The position numbers were made by a program, and so were the translations under genes. A model generated the notes under the pieces. It did not search any database. It saw nothing but the letters and a program-made list of their open reading frames with translations, and had not been told where the DNA came from. Positions 46,380-58,478 of a DNA stretch of 64,000 nt are shown in pieces; positions within the stretch are counted from its first letter, which is position 1, and every line of letters starts with the position of its first letter. Source of the stretch: Posidonia oceanica (taxonomy: Eukaryota; Streptophyta; Magnoliopsida; Alismatales; Posidoniaceae); contig JAZBRS010000013.1 of NCBI GenBank assembly GCA_037176725.1, forward strand, positions 8,435,001-8,499,000, given 5' to 3'.

Positions 46380-46960
46380 CTTTAAACTTTTAAAGCTCTA
46401 ATTAAAAAAGGAAAACAAAAGAGAAACAAACCAAAATCTTAAAAAGAAATAATTAAAAAACTTGGACAAACAATTAAAAGAAAATTCCAACTAAAAGCAA
46501 TTAAAAAACTAAGAATGCAATCTAAAAAACATAAAACAAACAAGAGGAAAATGCTACTAAAAACAAACAAAAGAAAAATATAACCAAAACAAACAAAAAG
46601 AAAGAACCCTATTAAAAATAGCAACAAATCAAAAGCAAATCCTAGAAAAAAAAGAAACAATTAAAAAACCCTAGGATAAGCAATTAAAAAACAATTAACA
46701 AATCTAAGGAAACAATTAAAACTTAAAACAATTTAAAAGACTTAATTAAAAAGAAAAAAGAGAAAAAAACTTAACTTAAAAATAATTAAAAAACTTAACA
46801 AACATTTAAAACAAAATTAAAAGACAATTTAAAGAAAAACTTGAGAAAAAATCATAAAAACTTAAAACAAAACTAAAACTCCTCCTAACCCTAATTAATT
46901 AATTAAAGAAAACAATCCTTTAAAACCTATTTAAAAATCTCAACCTAAAAACAATTACTC
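46380..46960. repeat. A-rich low-complexity tract in the Tat-like LTR
   Basis: Loose repetition of CAATTAAAAAAC and AAAACAAAC words over about 580 bp. Preceded by a CT-rich stretch and followed by the GC-rich stretch. Confidence 0.75.
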
Positions 46961-46980
46961 TAAATATTTCCAAATCTTTT

Positions 46981-48600
46981 TTATTTTATTCCAATCTTTT
47001 TTTCCTTTTTCTTCTTTCTTTCTCTTTCCTTTTCTTTCTTATTTTTCTTTTCCTTTTTTTGGTCCAGTCCGGCCCACTGGCCTCTCCCCTCCTTTCTTTC
47101 CTTTCTTTTTTTTCCTTTCTTTTCCTTCCGCACGAGCCCAGCCCACCTACCACTTGCCTGAATCCTTCCTCCTCCTTCCCTCCCTTCTTCCCTTCCTTCT
47201 TCCTTTCTTTCTGCTTTCTGCTTCTTCTCCCGCAAAGCTGCAACAGCATTCCCCCCTCGTTTCAAATCCAAAATCTCCCCCTCCATCAGATCATCAACAG
47301 AACCCACTCCTCTCTCACCCTCTCTCAGCTTTCCCATCTTCCTCTTCGGTGGCATTAATGCCCGTCGCCTCGCCGATCGCAGCCATCAACTCCAGTTGCC
47401 TCCGCGCCTGTGGAATTTGAATCCACAGCTCGCGCCCAGCTCCATTCCTCCTCCTTGTTAAAACCAGCCCTTCAGCATTCCTTCCCCACCTTTTGCCGAT
47501 TGAGAAGCACCAGAGAGAGCATGAGAGCCAGCAGAATTCTCCTCCTCCTTCCCTCTGAAATTCAGCATCTTCCCTCTCCCAACGGACCCCTCCACAGACC
47601 TTCAAACCATCCCAAATCCTTCCCCAAACTTCACCCAAAATCCCAGCACCAAGCCTCCACTCTTCCACGACCAGCATCCACCCAGATCCGCCCCGAACAC
47701 CTCCATTCTCCTCCACAGAAACCAGACCACCTTCCTTCAAAATTCCCAACCCCACAGACCACCAACTCAGCCCAAATTCCTCCACCCAACTCGCTTGAAC
47801 TCCACCTTTCCAGACCCCCCAGTATCCCATCCAAACCTTCTCCACAGCTCCAACCATCCACCGCAAACACTTACTCCAGTTTCTGCCCAAAAATCAACCC
47901 AATCCACAACTTCCTCCACAGCACTGCTCAGTGCAATTCAAGCACTTCCTCACCTTCACCGAACCTCCAGAAGTCCACTGGAGCCCTCCGCTCAGCCCGA
48001 GAAGCAACATTTCACCTCCCCCACCTCCGGCAAACTCTACAACACCCAAAAGAGCCAACTTCTTCCGTCGGTCCGCAAGCTCGCGTCTGAGCATCCAGCA
48101 AGCTCCGAAGCGACGCCTGGAGTGGAACCCAATCCTCGCGAGCCATCGGGGACGCCTCCAGCAGCCAGACCATTGTCACCGACCTCTGCTAAAACCACCT
48201 GCGTCAGGGGGGACAACTCAGCCGTCGAAACAGGTATTTCTTCTCCCCCGTAGCTTAGTTTTCTTCCTCTTCTGCTTCCCGACCCATTAGAATAGGGTTC
48301 TGGTCTGTGTCGCACAAAGTCGTCGTCGCCGAGGACCTGTCTTCTCCAGCGAGCTTCTGCGCGCAGATCGTCGCTCTGGCCCGCTCGTCCCTCGCCGTCG
48401 GTCCTCCGAGCTCCGTGGAGGTTCCAGCAACGCCGTCCTGCCCTCCGTTTCCGCCGTCGATGCCTCCAACCTCCGGTCTGCTTCCAGAGCTTCTGCAGAA
48501 CTCTGCCACCTTCTTCGGTCCACTCCAAGCTCTGTCATGGTCCACCGACACGCCTTCGGCCTCCGTGCACCTCCAGCGCAGCTCCCCTGCCCGTTAGCGC
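46981..48600. other. GC-rich, open-frame-dense stretch in the Tat-like LTR
   Basis: Composition shifts from A-rich to C-rich, giving long overlapping open frames on both strands (for example 226 codons at 47410-48090, plus). The predicted peptides are proline- and serine-rich without domain signatures, and frames overlap in several phases. I do not call a gene. Confidence 0.5.
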
Positions 48601-49429
48601 CCTCCGAGCGGGCCTCCTTCTCCGGCACCGGCCTCTGTTAGCTTTGCTACAGTGTTCCTATTATTTTATTTCCGTTCGTTTGCCATCGCTTTTATTTTTC
48701 CTTAACTTATGAACTTTGCCCTGAAATTGCATTTCTACGTTGCTGTTTTATTTATTTGCTCTCCAGTCCAGCCGTAGTTTAAGATTCATTTAATTCTGAA
48801 TAAAAATCATATGAAATTGCATGAAAAATACGTAGTTTTGCTTATTTGCATGTTAGTCCTGGTGCTGTATAAAAACTTCTGTTCTCTTTTAGTTTAAGTC
48901 CATCTCTTTATTTTTATCACATCTTGGTCCTCTGCAGTTCAATGTTTTTTAGTTTTATTTATTTCTAGCCCAATTATTTATTTTATTTGCATGTTGATCC
49001 TGCTCTAGTTCAAATAACTTTTCTGTTTCTTATTTTCCAGTCCAGTAATTATTTTATTTTGCTTCTAAGTCCTGTGGTTGTTAAATGTCATTTAAATATC
49101 TGCTTTTACTTTATTACATTGCTTTTTAATCCTCCTGTTTATTTTATTTGCAAGTCAGTCCTCTGTTTAGTTGTTAAATTCATTTAATTTCTTATTTTAC
49201 CTTATTGCATTGCACTTTCATCCTACTTTATTTTATTTTTGCATTTTGGTCCTCTGCATGCATGCACAACATCATTTAATTGCATTTTTTCCATATAAAA
49301 TTGCATTTTAGCCCCTGCATGTTTTTAAATTGCATTTCAGTCCTCTACATGTTTAGAAAAATCATTTAATTGCATCTTTACCATATTAAATTGCATTTCA
49401 GACCCTGCATTTTATTTTATTTGCATCTA

Positions 49430-49560
49430 GACCCTCAGCTTTTCAAAAACATTACATATAGGTCCCTAACTTTTCAAAAACTTTGCATATAGGTCCCTAA
49501 CTTTTCAAAAACATTGCATTTAGGTCCCAAACTTTTCAAAATCATCACACTTAGGTCTTT
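49430..49560 (+). repeat. 31-bp tandem repeat (about four units)
   Basis: The unit resembles CTTTTCAAAAACATTGCATA followed by TAGGTCCCTAA. Just upstream (48900-49420) a looser TTGCATTTCAGTCCT word recurs. Confidence 0.8.
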
Positions 49561-50327
49561 TTTTGCATTTTTGCATGCATTGCACCCATGCATCTCTGCA
49601 CTTAACATTTTTGCACACTTTTAAGTACATTTAGCTCCCATATATGTGGGAGGACCTGTTCTGCACACCTCTAGAACCCATTTTACACTTAGATCCCTTC
49701 TTCTCCTCTGGCCCTTGGGTCTTCTGCCTTAAAGCCTGGATATCTTCCGATCGAACCGCCAGATCTTCACAACCAAGTTACCTGGACCACCCCGGTGGAG
49801 CAGACTTAATGCTGACCAAGTTTGCCTCAGATCAGGCTTCAGATTTCCAAGGTAAGTCCTTCTGAACTCCTGCACAGCACTTTTTTGCATATCACTTGCA
49901 TTGCATACATTGTTTTTGCACCGCGCTTTCCGAACATGTAGATTAAGACTTCCTCTTCTTGCCTATCAACTCTATCTCCCCTTTTCGTGTACTCTTAGTG
50001 TTTTTGGGTTGAGTTTTCCTTGGATTCACTACTAATTATGACCTTCTTCCCTCTTTTCCACGATCTGATTGCACCGCAAGCTTTTGGCAGCGTGCGAGAC
50101 ACATCGTGGGACGGTTTAGTGGGAAACAGTCACAGAATAGTGGTGATCCCTCTGCTTGCTCTCTTTCCCCCTTGTAGGTCTTCACACCTGCATTGTGTGG
50201 TCCATAAGCGGTGTTTGTTTTCACACTTACACCGCTTGCCTCTCCTTACTTTTCTTGCTCTCCTCCTTTGCATGTTTTACATCTGCATTGCATGGCTTTT
50301 ACAATGTTTTGTTTCGCTTGTTTTTGG

Positions 50328-50626
50328 CACCGTTTTGCGTGTCTGCTTTGTTTCTTACACCGTTTTGCGTGCCAGTTTCGTTTCTTGCACCGTTTTGCAG
50401 GCCCGTTTCATTTCTTGCACCGTTTTGCGTGCCTACTTCGTTTCTTGCACCGTTTTGCGTGTCCACTTTGTTTCTTGCACTGTTTTACGTGCCTGCTTTT
50501 GTTTCTTGCACCGTTTTGCCTGTCCACTTTGTTTCTTGCACCGTTTTGCGTGCCTACTTTGTTTCTTGCACTGTTTTGCGTGCCGACCTTCGTTTCTCGC
50601 ACCGTTTCGCATGTTTTACGTTGTTT
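50328..50626 (+). repeat. 30-bp tandem repeat array (about 9.5 units)
   Basis: Same family as 33802-34063, with units such as CACCGTTTTGCGTGCC followed by TACTTCGTTTCTTG. The 227-codon open frame at 50020-50703 and its alternatives come from the multiple-of-three period. Confidence 0.9.
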
Positions 50627-52310
50627 TCTCTTGCATGTCGCTTGCATTGCCTGGTTTTACTGATATTTTGTTTTATCGCCTGCATTTGCATATAGGGCAG
50701 TGATGCTTACTGCCTAGAGTTCTCACGGACTAGGGTTCGCCCGGTTTGGAACACAGATAGCATTACTAAGCGCTTAGATAGCACGTTTAATTCCTTGCAT
50801 CGCATCTCATCACTTAGAGCACACCTATGAGCATCTAATTAGGCATTCATGACACTTAGGCATTCAAAGTTTGCATTTCCCTATGTATGTGAACGTAAGC
50901 CTAGAAAGATCGATTCTCGGGCGTGTCGGGGGTGCCTAACACCTTCCCCGCACGTAACAAGAGTCCTTGCCCTTTCTCTTGGCCCGCAATGACCATATTG
51001 CCCTTATCCTAGGCATGAGTCATATCATTTGCATCTTATTGCATTCCATTTCTTTTGCATTGCATTGCATTACATCTTTTGCTTGGTTTTGCGTGTTTAT
51101 TCACGCATTTCTCTGATTTTCCTTGTCTCCCGACTTAATAGACACAGTGGCGACTCTGATTTGTCTTATCTTCTTCTTTTCTTTCCTTTTTTCCCTTTTT
51201 AAGCGTTTTCGAGTTAAGTCTTCCTTCTCGGACGCAGCCGCTAATAGTGAACCTGATTCTGATCGGTGTACACGAGCTTTGGCAGTGTGCATGGACGATC
51301 TAAACACCGGGATTACTACAGCAGTATCGTGGCAGCGGACTCGGGAGGTATGATACTCCTGCGTAACTGGGCGTGATACCCTAGTCACTATGGACACCAG
51401 GACTCGCCTTTGTTTTCGAGTACTGGCTGAGCCTAGGGGTGAGGAGCCACTAGTGGTTCGAAGCACTGAGCTTGTAGACGCCGATAGTTGCGTGCCCTGT
51501 GGTTTTGTCCCGAGTGTGGACAGCTCGTCCAGGTGGGGTGAGTAGCTTTCCCAGGTGGGGATCACTTTGGAGGCTTCTCTGGTGTGAGAATGTCGTGATG
51601 GGCATACTCCTCCATAGGGCGGCTGTCCGTGGCAGTGCAGTGAGTGCGGAGGTGAGTCCCTGGCTACTGCTTCTGGCCATGTTGGTTGCTTGGCGCCAGG
51701 CAACACGACTAGTTGTGTTTTCTTTGTGCCTGTGGGGCTGTACTTGATTTTTTGCTAGATTGGGCCTAAAACTTGCCTGTTTTGTGGCTTTGTGGCTTTT
51801 ACCGAGTGTTGGGCCGTATTGGGTTTAGAGTTTTCCCGTCTTTTTGCGGCGTTGTGGTTTTTGTTGAGTTTTGAGCCAGTGGGCCGAGCTTTGAGATTGA
51901 TGAGACTTGTTTTACACCTGGTTTTCCCGATTTAGCTTATTGGGCTTTGGAAAAGATGTTTTATTATTATAAAATGATTATGTTGACCCAGATTTGAGGT
52001 TTTGACCGGTTTTACGCCTTTTTGTGGTTTTATGCTAGTTTTCTCGTGGTTTTTGCGAGGTGTGTGCTGGGTGACAAATGACAATTTCTGGTCACTCACG
52101 TGTGTTTTTTTGTAGTTTTAGTTGTAGATGCAGATAATTAGCTGGTTTGGAATCATAGTGCATATAGTCGGAGTCACATAGCTGTCCATTGTAGGTTCCT
52201 AGTACAGATTTTTGTTGTTTAGCCCGTAGATAATTGTTTATATAATAGTTATTTATGTTTTAATTTGTTTGGACTTTTGGAACGTGTTGATAGCGATTCG
52301 GGTCATTACA

Positions 52311-52506
52311 TTGGAGTATTTCCAACCGTTGGAATAATGTTAAATTTCAACTATGAAATTTATTGAGATTTGAGATATTTGGATAAAAGGTTTTGTTATT
52401 CCATTTTTCTACAATATTTGAATCAATACTGTTTATATCATTAAAAAAATGTATATTGTGAGAAAATGCATCATTAAATCCATGTTAGCTATGGTATTGC
52501 AACAAC
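52311..52506. other. Spacer between the Tekay-like LTR and hAT element
   Basis: AT-rich, no feature. TTGGA at 52311-52315 would be the 3' target copy of the Tekay-like element. GCAACAAC at 52499-52506 is the hAT target copy. Confidence 0.6.
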
Positions 52507-52802
52507 TAAGGTTGTAAGTGGGTTGGGTATCACCTGTTAACCCAACTTTATTCGACCCATTAAGCATGGATTAGGGTATAGATTTTGTATACCCATTAAC
52601 CCATCACCTACTAACCCATCCATTTAACGGGTCATGGTTCAGGTAGTATGCTACGGGTAACCTGTTAACCTGTTACCTGAGGGTGAATTGGTAAATTTAC
52701 ACTAATCCTAATTCCCTAAACATCCTATATATAATATGAAAGTAAAGTCCGCAACCCTAAACAACCTATTCACTCAAACGTGAAACGTGCGGTTGTGCCC
52801 TA

Positions 52803-53070
52803 GCCCACTAGCCGCCCTCCCAAATCCCAATCTCTGATACTCCATTCCACAGTCCACACCCAAAGACCAACCCCACCACTCCGCCAGCCACTAGCCACCC
52901 TCCCAAATCCCAATCTCTGATACTCCACTCCACAGTCCACACCCAACGGCCAAACTCGCCACTCCGCCAGTCGCCAGTCGCCAGCCACCCTCCCAAATCC
53001 CAATCTCCCGTACTCCACTCCAATTCACACCCAACGACCAACCCCGCCACTCCCCCAGTCGCCACAATCA
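52803..53070. repeat. Three tandem copies of an 83-90-bp unit upstream of the hAT transposase
   Basis: CCACCCTCCCAAATCCCAAT and close variants begin at about 52812, 52895 and 52985, each followed by similar ACTCC...CACACCCAA sequence. Confidence 0.85.
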
Positions 53071-53611
53071 CAAACCACATCCACCACTCGTCGACTAGAC
53101 GGGAGTCACCGAACAAGATCTGTGACGTCGACAGCTCTCCTGCTACTGTCTTCCACATCCACCAGTCACCGCAACCCCGTCACTAGTCTCCAGCTGTGTT
53201 GTTGGTTCTAGAGCATCGTCGTCGACTCCGACTCTTCGCAACAAACACCACCACGTTGCAGCACCAGTAGTGTCACCTTACTGATTTTGTTTCCACCAGT
53301 AGGGTCGCCGGTCTCTTAGAGGTAAAATGAAAAATCATGAAGAAACTCCCCATTAATATCCTTGCTAGCATACTGATCTTGTGGAGTTGTGGTACCTGCT
53401 TATCAGAGTTTTATTTTGTGAAGAAACTCCCCATTAATATCCTTGCCACCAAGTTTCCAAGTATTTCTTGTAGAGTTTTATTTTGTTTATGCCTCTTATG
53501 CATAGTTTTATTTTGTTTATGCCTCGTTCGACTCTTTCATTTTGAGTCTGCCAATTAATGTTGAGTCATTTTATGTGATTTCATTTTGACTCATTTTATT
53601 TTCTAAATACA

Positions 53612-55609
53612 ATGTCACACGTAGAATCAATTAATGTTGAGTTTGCAATTGTTGAACAACAAGAATCAACGACAACCACAAGTACTTAGAAAAAGACAAG
53701 ATAATCAAAATTGGATGCTTGGAAGGATTTTACTAAAATTGAAGTTGATGAGATAACAAAGGCAACATATAAGCATTGTAGTATCAAATAGATGGCTAGA
53801 CCAAAAGATGGGACCAAGAATTTAATTCACCACTTGAAACCTAAACATCCCACAAAAGTGAAACAAGATGTCCATCAAATGTTAATAAATGTGGCAGGAA
53901 AGAAAAGGGACAAAGAAAATACTATAGACATAAAAATTTGGAATTTTGATCAAGAATTGAATAGGACAGATCTTGCTCGAATGATCATTCTTCATGAGTA
54001 TCCTTTTGCTATTGCTGGTTTTCGGGAATTCATTAGAAATCTTTAACCACTTTTTAGAGTGGTTTCACGTACCACAATAAAAAAGGATTGCATGAATATA
54101 TATGAAGAAGGGAAGGTAAAATTATATAATCTTTTGGATACACTTACTTATTGTATTAACCTTACTACTGACATGTGGACATTAAATCAAAACAAGGGCT
54201 ACTGTACTTTGATAGCACACTACATTGATGATAACTAAAAATTGTAGAAGAGAATCCTAATTTTTTTTGTAATTGATGCTCCTCATATTGCAGTTGCACT
54301 TTCAAAGATCATTTTGAAGAGATTGTATAAATAGAACATTGATGGAAAAATAATGTCCATTGTTTTAGATAATTGTTCCACAAATGATGCTTTTGTTAAA
54401 AACATTTTGGAGAAGCTTCTTGCTAGTAATCTTGTGGCATATGGACAATTGTTTCATATTAGATGTTATGCACACATTTTGAATTTGATTGTCCAAGAAG
54501 GAATTGAGATTGTAAGGGACGTCACAACAAATGTGCGTGAGAGTATGAAGTATGTTAAGTCTTCTACATTAAGATTGCAGACTTTCAAAGAAGTGGCTAG
54601 TCAAGTAAAGGCTCCAAATAAATCCCTTATTTTGGATGTTTCTACAAGATGGAACTTCATCTTCCTTATGTTGCAAACTGCTCTAGAATTCAAGGAAGCC
54701 TCTTCTCATATGGCAATGGTTGATAGTTCTTACAAGTTTGCACCTAATATAGAGGAATGGGAACATGCTAAGATTATTTGTGGTTACTTGCGTTACTTCT
54801 ACAATGTCACTAACAAGTTTTCTACCTCCTTGTATCCTTCTGCAAACTATTTCTTTCCAAACATTTGTGCTATACATGTGGCGCTAAAAGATTTTTATTA
54901 AAGTACTGTTCCTTTTATTTCTTCAATGGGCAATTGAATGAAGGTAAAATTTAATAAGTATTGGGATATTGCAAGCATGGTTTTGTCACTAGCTTCTATC
55001 TTGGACCCTCATTACAAAATGAACACTGTTGAGTTTTACATGAGAAAAATTTATGGTGTTGATGGAGAGGAGAGTATTGTAGAGATAAAGACATGCTTGA
55101 TGGACATGTACAATGAATACTGTTTGAATGTAGGAGACGACACACTTGTTTCAGGTGAGAGTGTTTCAGATGTCATTACTAGTTCACCACATTTAGGAGA
55201 TTGTTTTCCCTATACACTATCTATTGTGTCTGCAACAATTGATGAGTATAATCAATACATTGATGCAAAGTCTGTTGTATAACCATCAAAGAATGATGTA
55301 GAATCTTACTTGGAGAATCTAGTGTTTCCTAGACAAGAAAATTTTGACATCTTAACTTGGTGGAGCTTAGAAGCACCTAAGTATCGTGTGGTAGCTTGTA
55401 TGGCTCATGATATCTTGGCTATTCTTGTATCTACTATTTCATCAAAGGCCGCTTTTAGCACCGGAGGTAGAGTGCTTGATCAGTATAGATGTTCTATGCA
55501 TCCAACTACGGTAGAGAGTCTTACATGTGCACAAGATTGGATAATAAATGAACTTCGTGGTAAATTACAATTACACTTGTTTTCTATTTTTATAAATTCA
55601 TTTACATAA
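53612..55609 (+). pseudogene. hAT transposase (BED, DUF4413-like and dimerisation domains)
   Basis: The likely original ATG is 53612. N-terminus: WKDFTKIEVDEITKATYKHC and a HHLKPKH segment, a damaged BED zinc finger missing one cysteine. Core: TTDMWTLNQN (first catalytic Asp region), SIVLDNCSTNDAF (second Asp) and RCYAHILNLIVQEG (conserved C-x-x-H). Then LDVSTRWN, a DUF4413-like stretch with KFNKYWDIASMVLSLA, and the C-terminal hAT dimerisation domain with WWSLEAPKYRVV and STISSKAAFSTGGRVLDQYR. The family acts in the nucleus, cutting and joining the element's ends. At least eight in-frame stops (for example after STST, FIRNL, YIDDN and KDFY) make it inactive. The longest open parts are 54353-54901 and 54938-55282. 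Confidence 0.9.
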
Positions 55610-56670
55610 ATTCTTATAATTTATATTTTCATTGCATTTGTACGAGAAAATCTTGTTGATGTAATTCTTGGAACAATAGTAGAAGATTTTGATGATGGAA
55701 ACCTTGAAACAAGTAATTCTCATTCTCTTCTAGTCTTCTTCTTGAAGTTCCTAATCTTTTCTTGTAAATTAATCTTCTCTATACATTCGTAAAAATATTC
55801 TTATCATTTATCTAATCTTGATTTTTTTTGTAGTTCGAATGGAGGCTTAAGTCTGCTGCAGTTTTAGTTTATTTCTTCATGAGATATTATAGATTTTGGA
55901 AATCTAGGCTATTGTAAGTTTATTTCTTTCAACTCTGGTGTCATGGCTTGTTGATGTAATTATAAGTTTATTTCTTTCAACTCTACTGTCTTGGTTGCTG
56001 AAATTAGTTATCTTGCTAGTGCTGGTTGCATTCAGATTTCAAAGATAACCATTATATGAACAAAACTATATTATGTGAAACCATTATATAATGTCTGCTG
56101 GCAGCATTCAAATTTGACAATAATGTTGCTGGTTGCATTCAGATTTCAGATACCATTATATAATGTTGTTGGTCTGCTGAAATGCGTATATAATGTTGCA
56201 AGCTACTGCTGGTTGCAACCTGTCATATATTTGTTTGTTCAACAAGCATGTACTTTGGATTCTCACTAATTATGCTTTTCATTAGCAGTATGGTAATGTT
56301 TTGTTGTGCTTTTCACAGTTATGCACTATTGTAATTGATATGGATATTATCTAATATTTTGGACTATCTTTATTTTAGCTCAATCCTTTCACAATTGTAA
56401 TTATCTAGTATTATCTTTGATTGTTATATTATCAACTCTTATAATGTTATTAGGAATCAATAAAATGATTATTTTAGGCTTAATTTAGCCCATGAAATGA
56501 TATAAATCTAGATTTAACAAAAAAAAAAAAACTCACCCGTTTCACCCACCAACCCTACCCTAATGGATAGTGAGTTAGATATTCACTTGATCCGTTACCT
56601 GTTAGGAAAGGATAAGTTAGGATTAAGGTAGACTCGAAATCCGACCCAACCTGATCCATTTACACCCCTA
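55610..56670 (+). other. hAT 3' non-coding region
   Basis: AT-rich, with repeated words (GCTGGTTGCATTCAGATTTCA twice around 56030-56160) up to the subterminal and terminal repeats near 56540-56670. Confidence 0.6.
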
Positions 56671-56678
56671 GCAACAAT

Positions 56679-58478
56679 CCTATCACCAGACTCCTTTCTA
56701 ATCTAGAGCAATACGCAAACACTAAGTTTTTCCACATGCTTTGTACAAATTGGTTCAATTGAACAAAATTCCTTGTATCCTACTAAATGATTTTGCCAAT
56801 TTCATCTTAATTTCTAATGTTGTCCGACGGTTATAAGTTTGAATCGTATTTGGAACTTCATCTTAATTTCCATCATGTCTTCCACTAAAAAATAATTGAT
56901 TAGTCGAAATCTAGACCTTGGAAGTTTTGTTCTTTGACATTCAACTCTATTAAGTTTTTCTGTCTCTAGAATATTTTTTTACGTGGAAGCAATCAAATGC
57001 AAAAGAATGAAACCTCTGAGGAGTCTGATTCAGGAAAATAGAAATTTGGTTGATTTCCCTCGCTTCTTTGAAACTAACAACTGTCTTACTGTTAGCTTCT
57101 TGTGCTCATCCATGAGGAGAAATTGAGAATAATAGGACATGTTAAAGGAGAAGGAAGAAAAAATAGGACACATATACACCACACGAGTAGGATAACACAT
57201 GAACGCCGACATGCGGGAGAGTCCGAGTGGCAGAAGGCAGTAGTAGTCGGGTCAAACTTAACGATACAAGAAGAATAATTAGATGATATTGGCATGATTG
57301 TCTGGTAATTCGACGATTAGACCAAGTGTACGCTGTGGATTAGACCATTTATGTTGACATCACGATGCAAGACTGTGACGCTGACGCCTCTCTCTCCAAC
57401 AGATCCGTACACCTTTGCCAAATCTCCGCTGCGGCCTGTCCAGTCCTCTTCTTCCGTGGGACCTGCGAGAAGAGGCCACGAGCAAACTGACGAGGACGAT
57501 GACTCGAGCCTGATCAACAAAAAAAAAAACAAAACAGAGATGAAAGTAAGGTCTCATCGCATGGCTGTGATTCGATTCTTGATTTCCACTCATCCATCCA
57601 AGTGGGACCCACTTCACTCATCTCAGCCAGCCAGGGACCGTCGGATTACCACATGGTTTGGAAAATTCTTCGATTCTTTATGGTGACGGTGATCTGTCGG
57701 GGCGTAGGCGGCCTACCCGTGATAGGATCGGTTCTTTCTATGGGCCGTTGAAACCAGAGCAATACAAATACAACAAATATGTATATTTGAGGTTGGTTTT
57801 TTTTTCTTTTCTTTTCTTTTCTTCGTTATGTATTTGCCGAAAGTAGTCTATACATCTATTTTTGAATTGACGATTAGATTCTAGCAGAGGCTACGAAACC
57901 ACAGACATATAATAATGTGAATATTTGAACCATAGTGTACTTCTGAAAGTGAATGTTGGCCTTTGTTGTTATGATCCATTTTAAGCTTACCCAAACAGCT
58001 AGCAAGTCACTATATCAGCAACGTTAATGTGATCGATCATGTAGATCAAAATGCTTATGCTACACGTCACTGTAGCAATTAGTAACTTCATTTCCTTGTT
58101 TACTTTACAAACACTTCTTCCCACTCATTAGTCATTTTAGTGATAAGTATCTGTAAGGTAAAATTTGAGGTGTAACAGTGGCGTAAGAAGGTGAGTGACA
58201 CATGGAGAGCGAAGTAAAGATAGACTGGGACCTAACTTTGACGTAATACAAGAGAGCATAAAAAAAAGCATTAGGAGGATAGCAAGAAGTGACAGATGCT
58301 GCCGATTTTTATGTTTCAAGTCCCAATACATTCGTTTGGGAAGGTGTCAATAGAAACATTCGCTCTCCAGATAAATCCATCCATACATAGGCCATACTGA
58401 ACGTTGAACCCTCATCCAATAAAATAGTGTTGGGGATGTCATCCACGAACTTTACACGATTTTCTTTTTCATGTATAA
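56679..58478. other. Unassigned DNA between the hAT and Copia D
   Basis: No transposon signature was recognised. 57190-57760 is richer in GC and has promoter-like low-copy composition. A perfect 15-bp palindrome, AAGTGGGACCCACTT, containing a TCP-type GTGGGNCCCAC site lies at 57600-57614. The open frames at 57351-57686 (plus) and 57360-57617 (minus) overlap in opposite strands with no domain, so I do not call them. It may be a fragment of host intergenic or promoter DNA. Confidence 0.4.

Larger units (their letters stand above)
45720..51320 (+). mobile_element. 5.6-kb Tat-like solo LTR (or LTR-bounded insertion)
   Basis: It starts TGTAGACACCCCATTTTGAC and ends GGGATTACTACA. Comparison with the uninterrupted Tekay-like LTR at 17029-19766 shows a clean insertion with a 5-bp duplication, GCGGT (45715-45719) against GCAGT (51321-51325). 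No internal direct LTR pair, polypurine tract or coding domain was found, so a long solo LTR is the simplest reading. Tat/Ogre elements are known for multi-kilobase LTRs. The 3' end contains GTGTCGGGGGTGCCTAACAC (about 50929) and GTGGCGACTCTG (about 51147), shared with 33676-34753. Orientation is likely plus but not proven. Confidence 0.75.
39803..52310 (+). mobile_element. Tekay-like Gypsy chromovirus, 5' half missing, 3' LTR disrupted
   Basis: The order is late gag, protease, reverse transcriptase, RNase H, integrase, chromodomain-like tail, 3' LTR. Reverse transcriptase before integrase identifies Gypsy. The wording of the reverse transcriptase and the tail fits the Tekay/Del clade. The 5' LTR and gag N-terminus are gone, and the Athila-like LTR abuts late gag. 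The 3' LTR ends at 52310. The matching 5' target copy is not in the window. Confidence 0.85.
43899..52310 (+). repeat. 3' LTR of the Tekay-like element, interrupted
   Basis: It starts TGTAACACCTGGGAATTC and ends CGGGTCATTACA. Without the insertion at 45720-51320 and its duplication it is about 2.8 kb, matching the solo LTR at 17029-19766. It includes a TCP-type array (43981-44058), a TC microsatellite (about 44407-44447) and the TTCGG/CCGAA dyads (about 45230-45430). Its open frames are low-complexity LTR sequence. Confidence 0.9.
52507..56670 (+). mobile_element. hAT (Ac-like) DNA transposon, inactive
   Basis: The left end is TAAGGTTGTAAGTGGGTTGG. The right end in inverted sense is TAGGGGTGTAAATGGATCAG. 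The 8-bp target copies are GCAACAAC (52499-52506) and GCAACAAT (56671-56678), one mismatch. Terminal repeats of this type with an 8-bp duplication are diagnostic of hAT. Subterminal DNA has repeated ACCTGTTAACC words. The element is 4,164 bp and carries a degenerate transposase. Confidence 0.9.

Noticed and set aside
47410..48528. Long overlapping open frames (up to 226 codons) on both strands
   Set aside because: C-rich composition gives proline/serine-rich peptides in several phases with no domain. The whole stretch lies inside a 5.6-kb LTR-like insertion.
45720..51320. Reading 51140-51320 as primer site plus leader after an LTR ending at AATAGACA
   Set aside because: The GTGGCGACTCTG word could be a primer site, but the 5-bp duplication and TG...CA ends place the insertion edge at 51320, and the same end recurs at 34753.
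57351..57686. 111-codon plus-strand frame in GC-richer DNA
   Set aside because: It overlaps an 85-codon frame on the other strand, and no motif or exon structure supports either.
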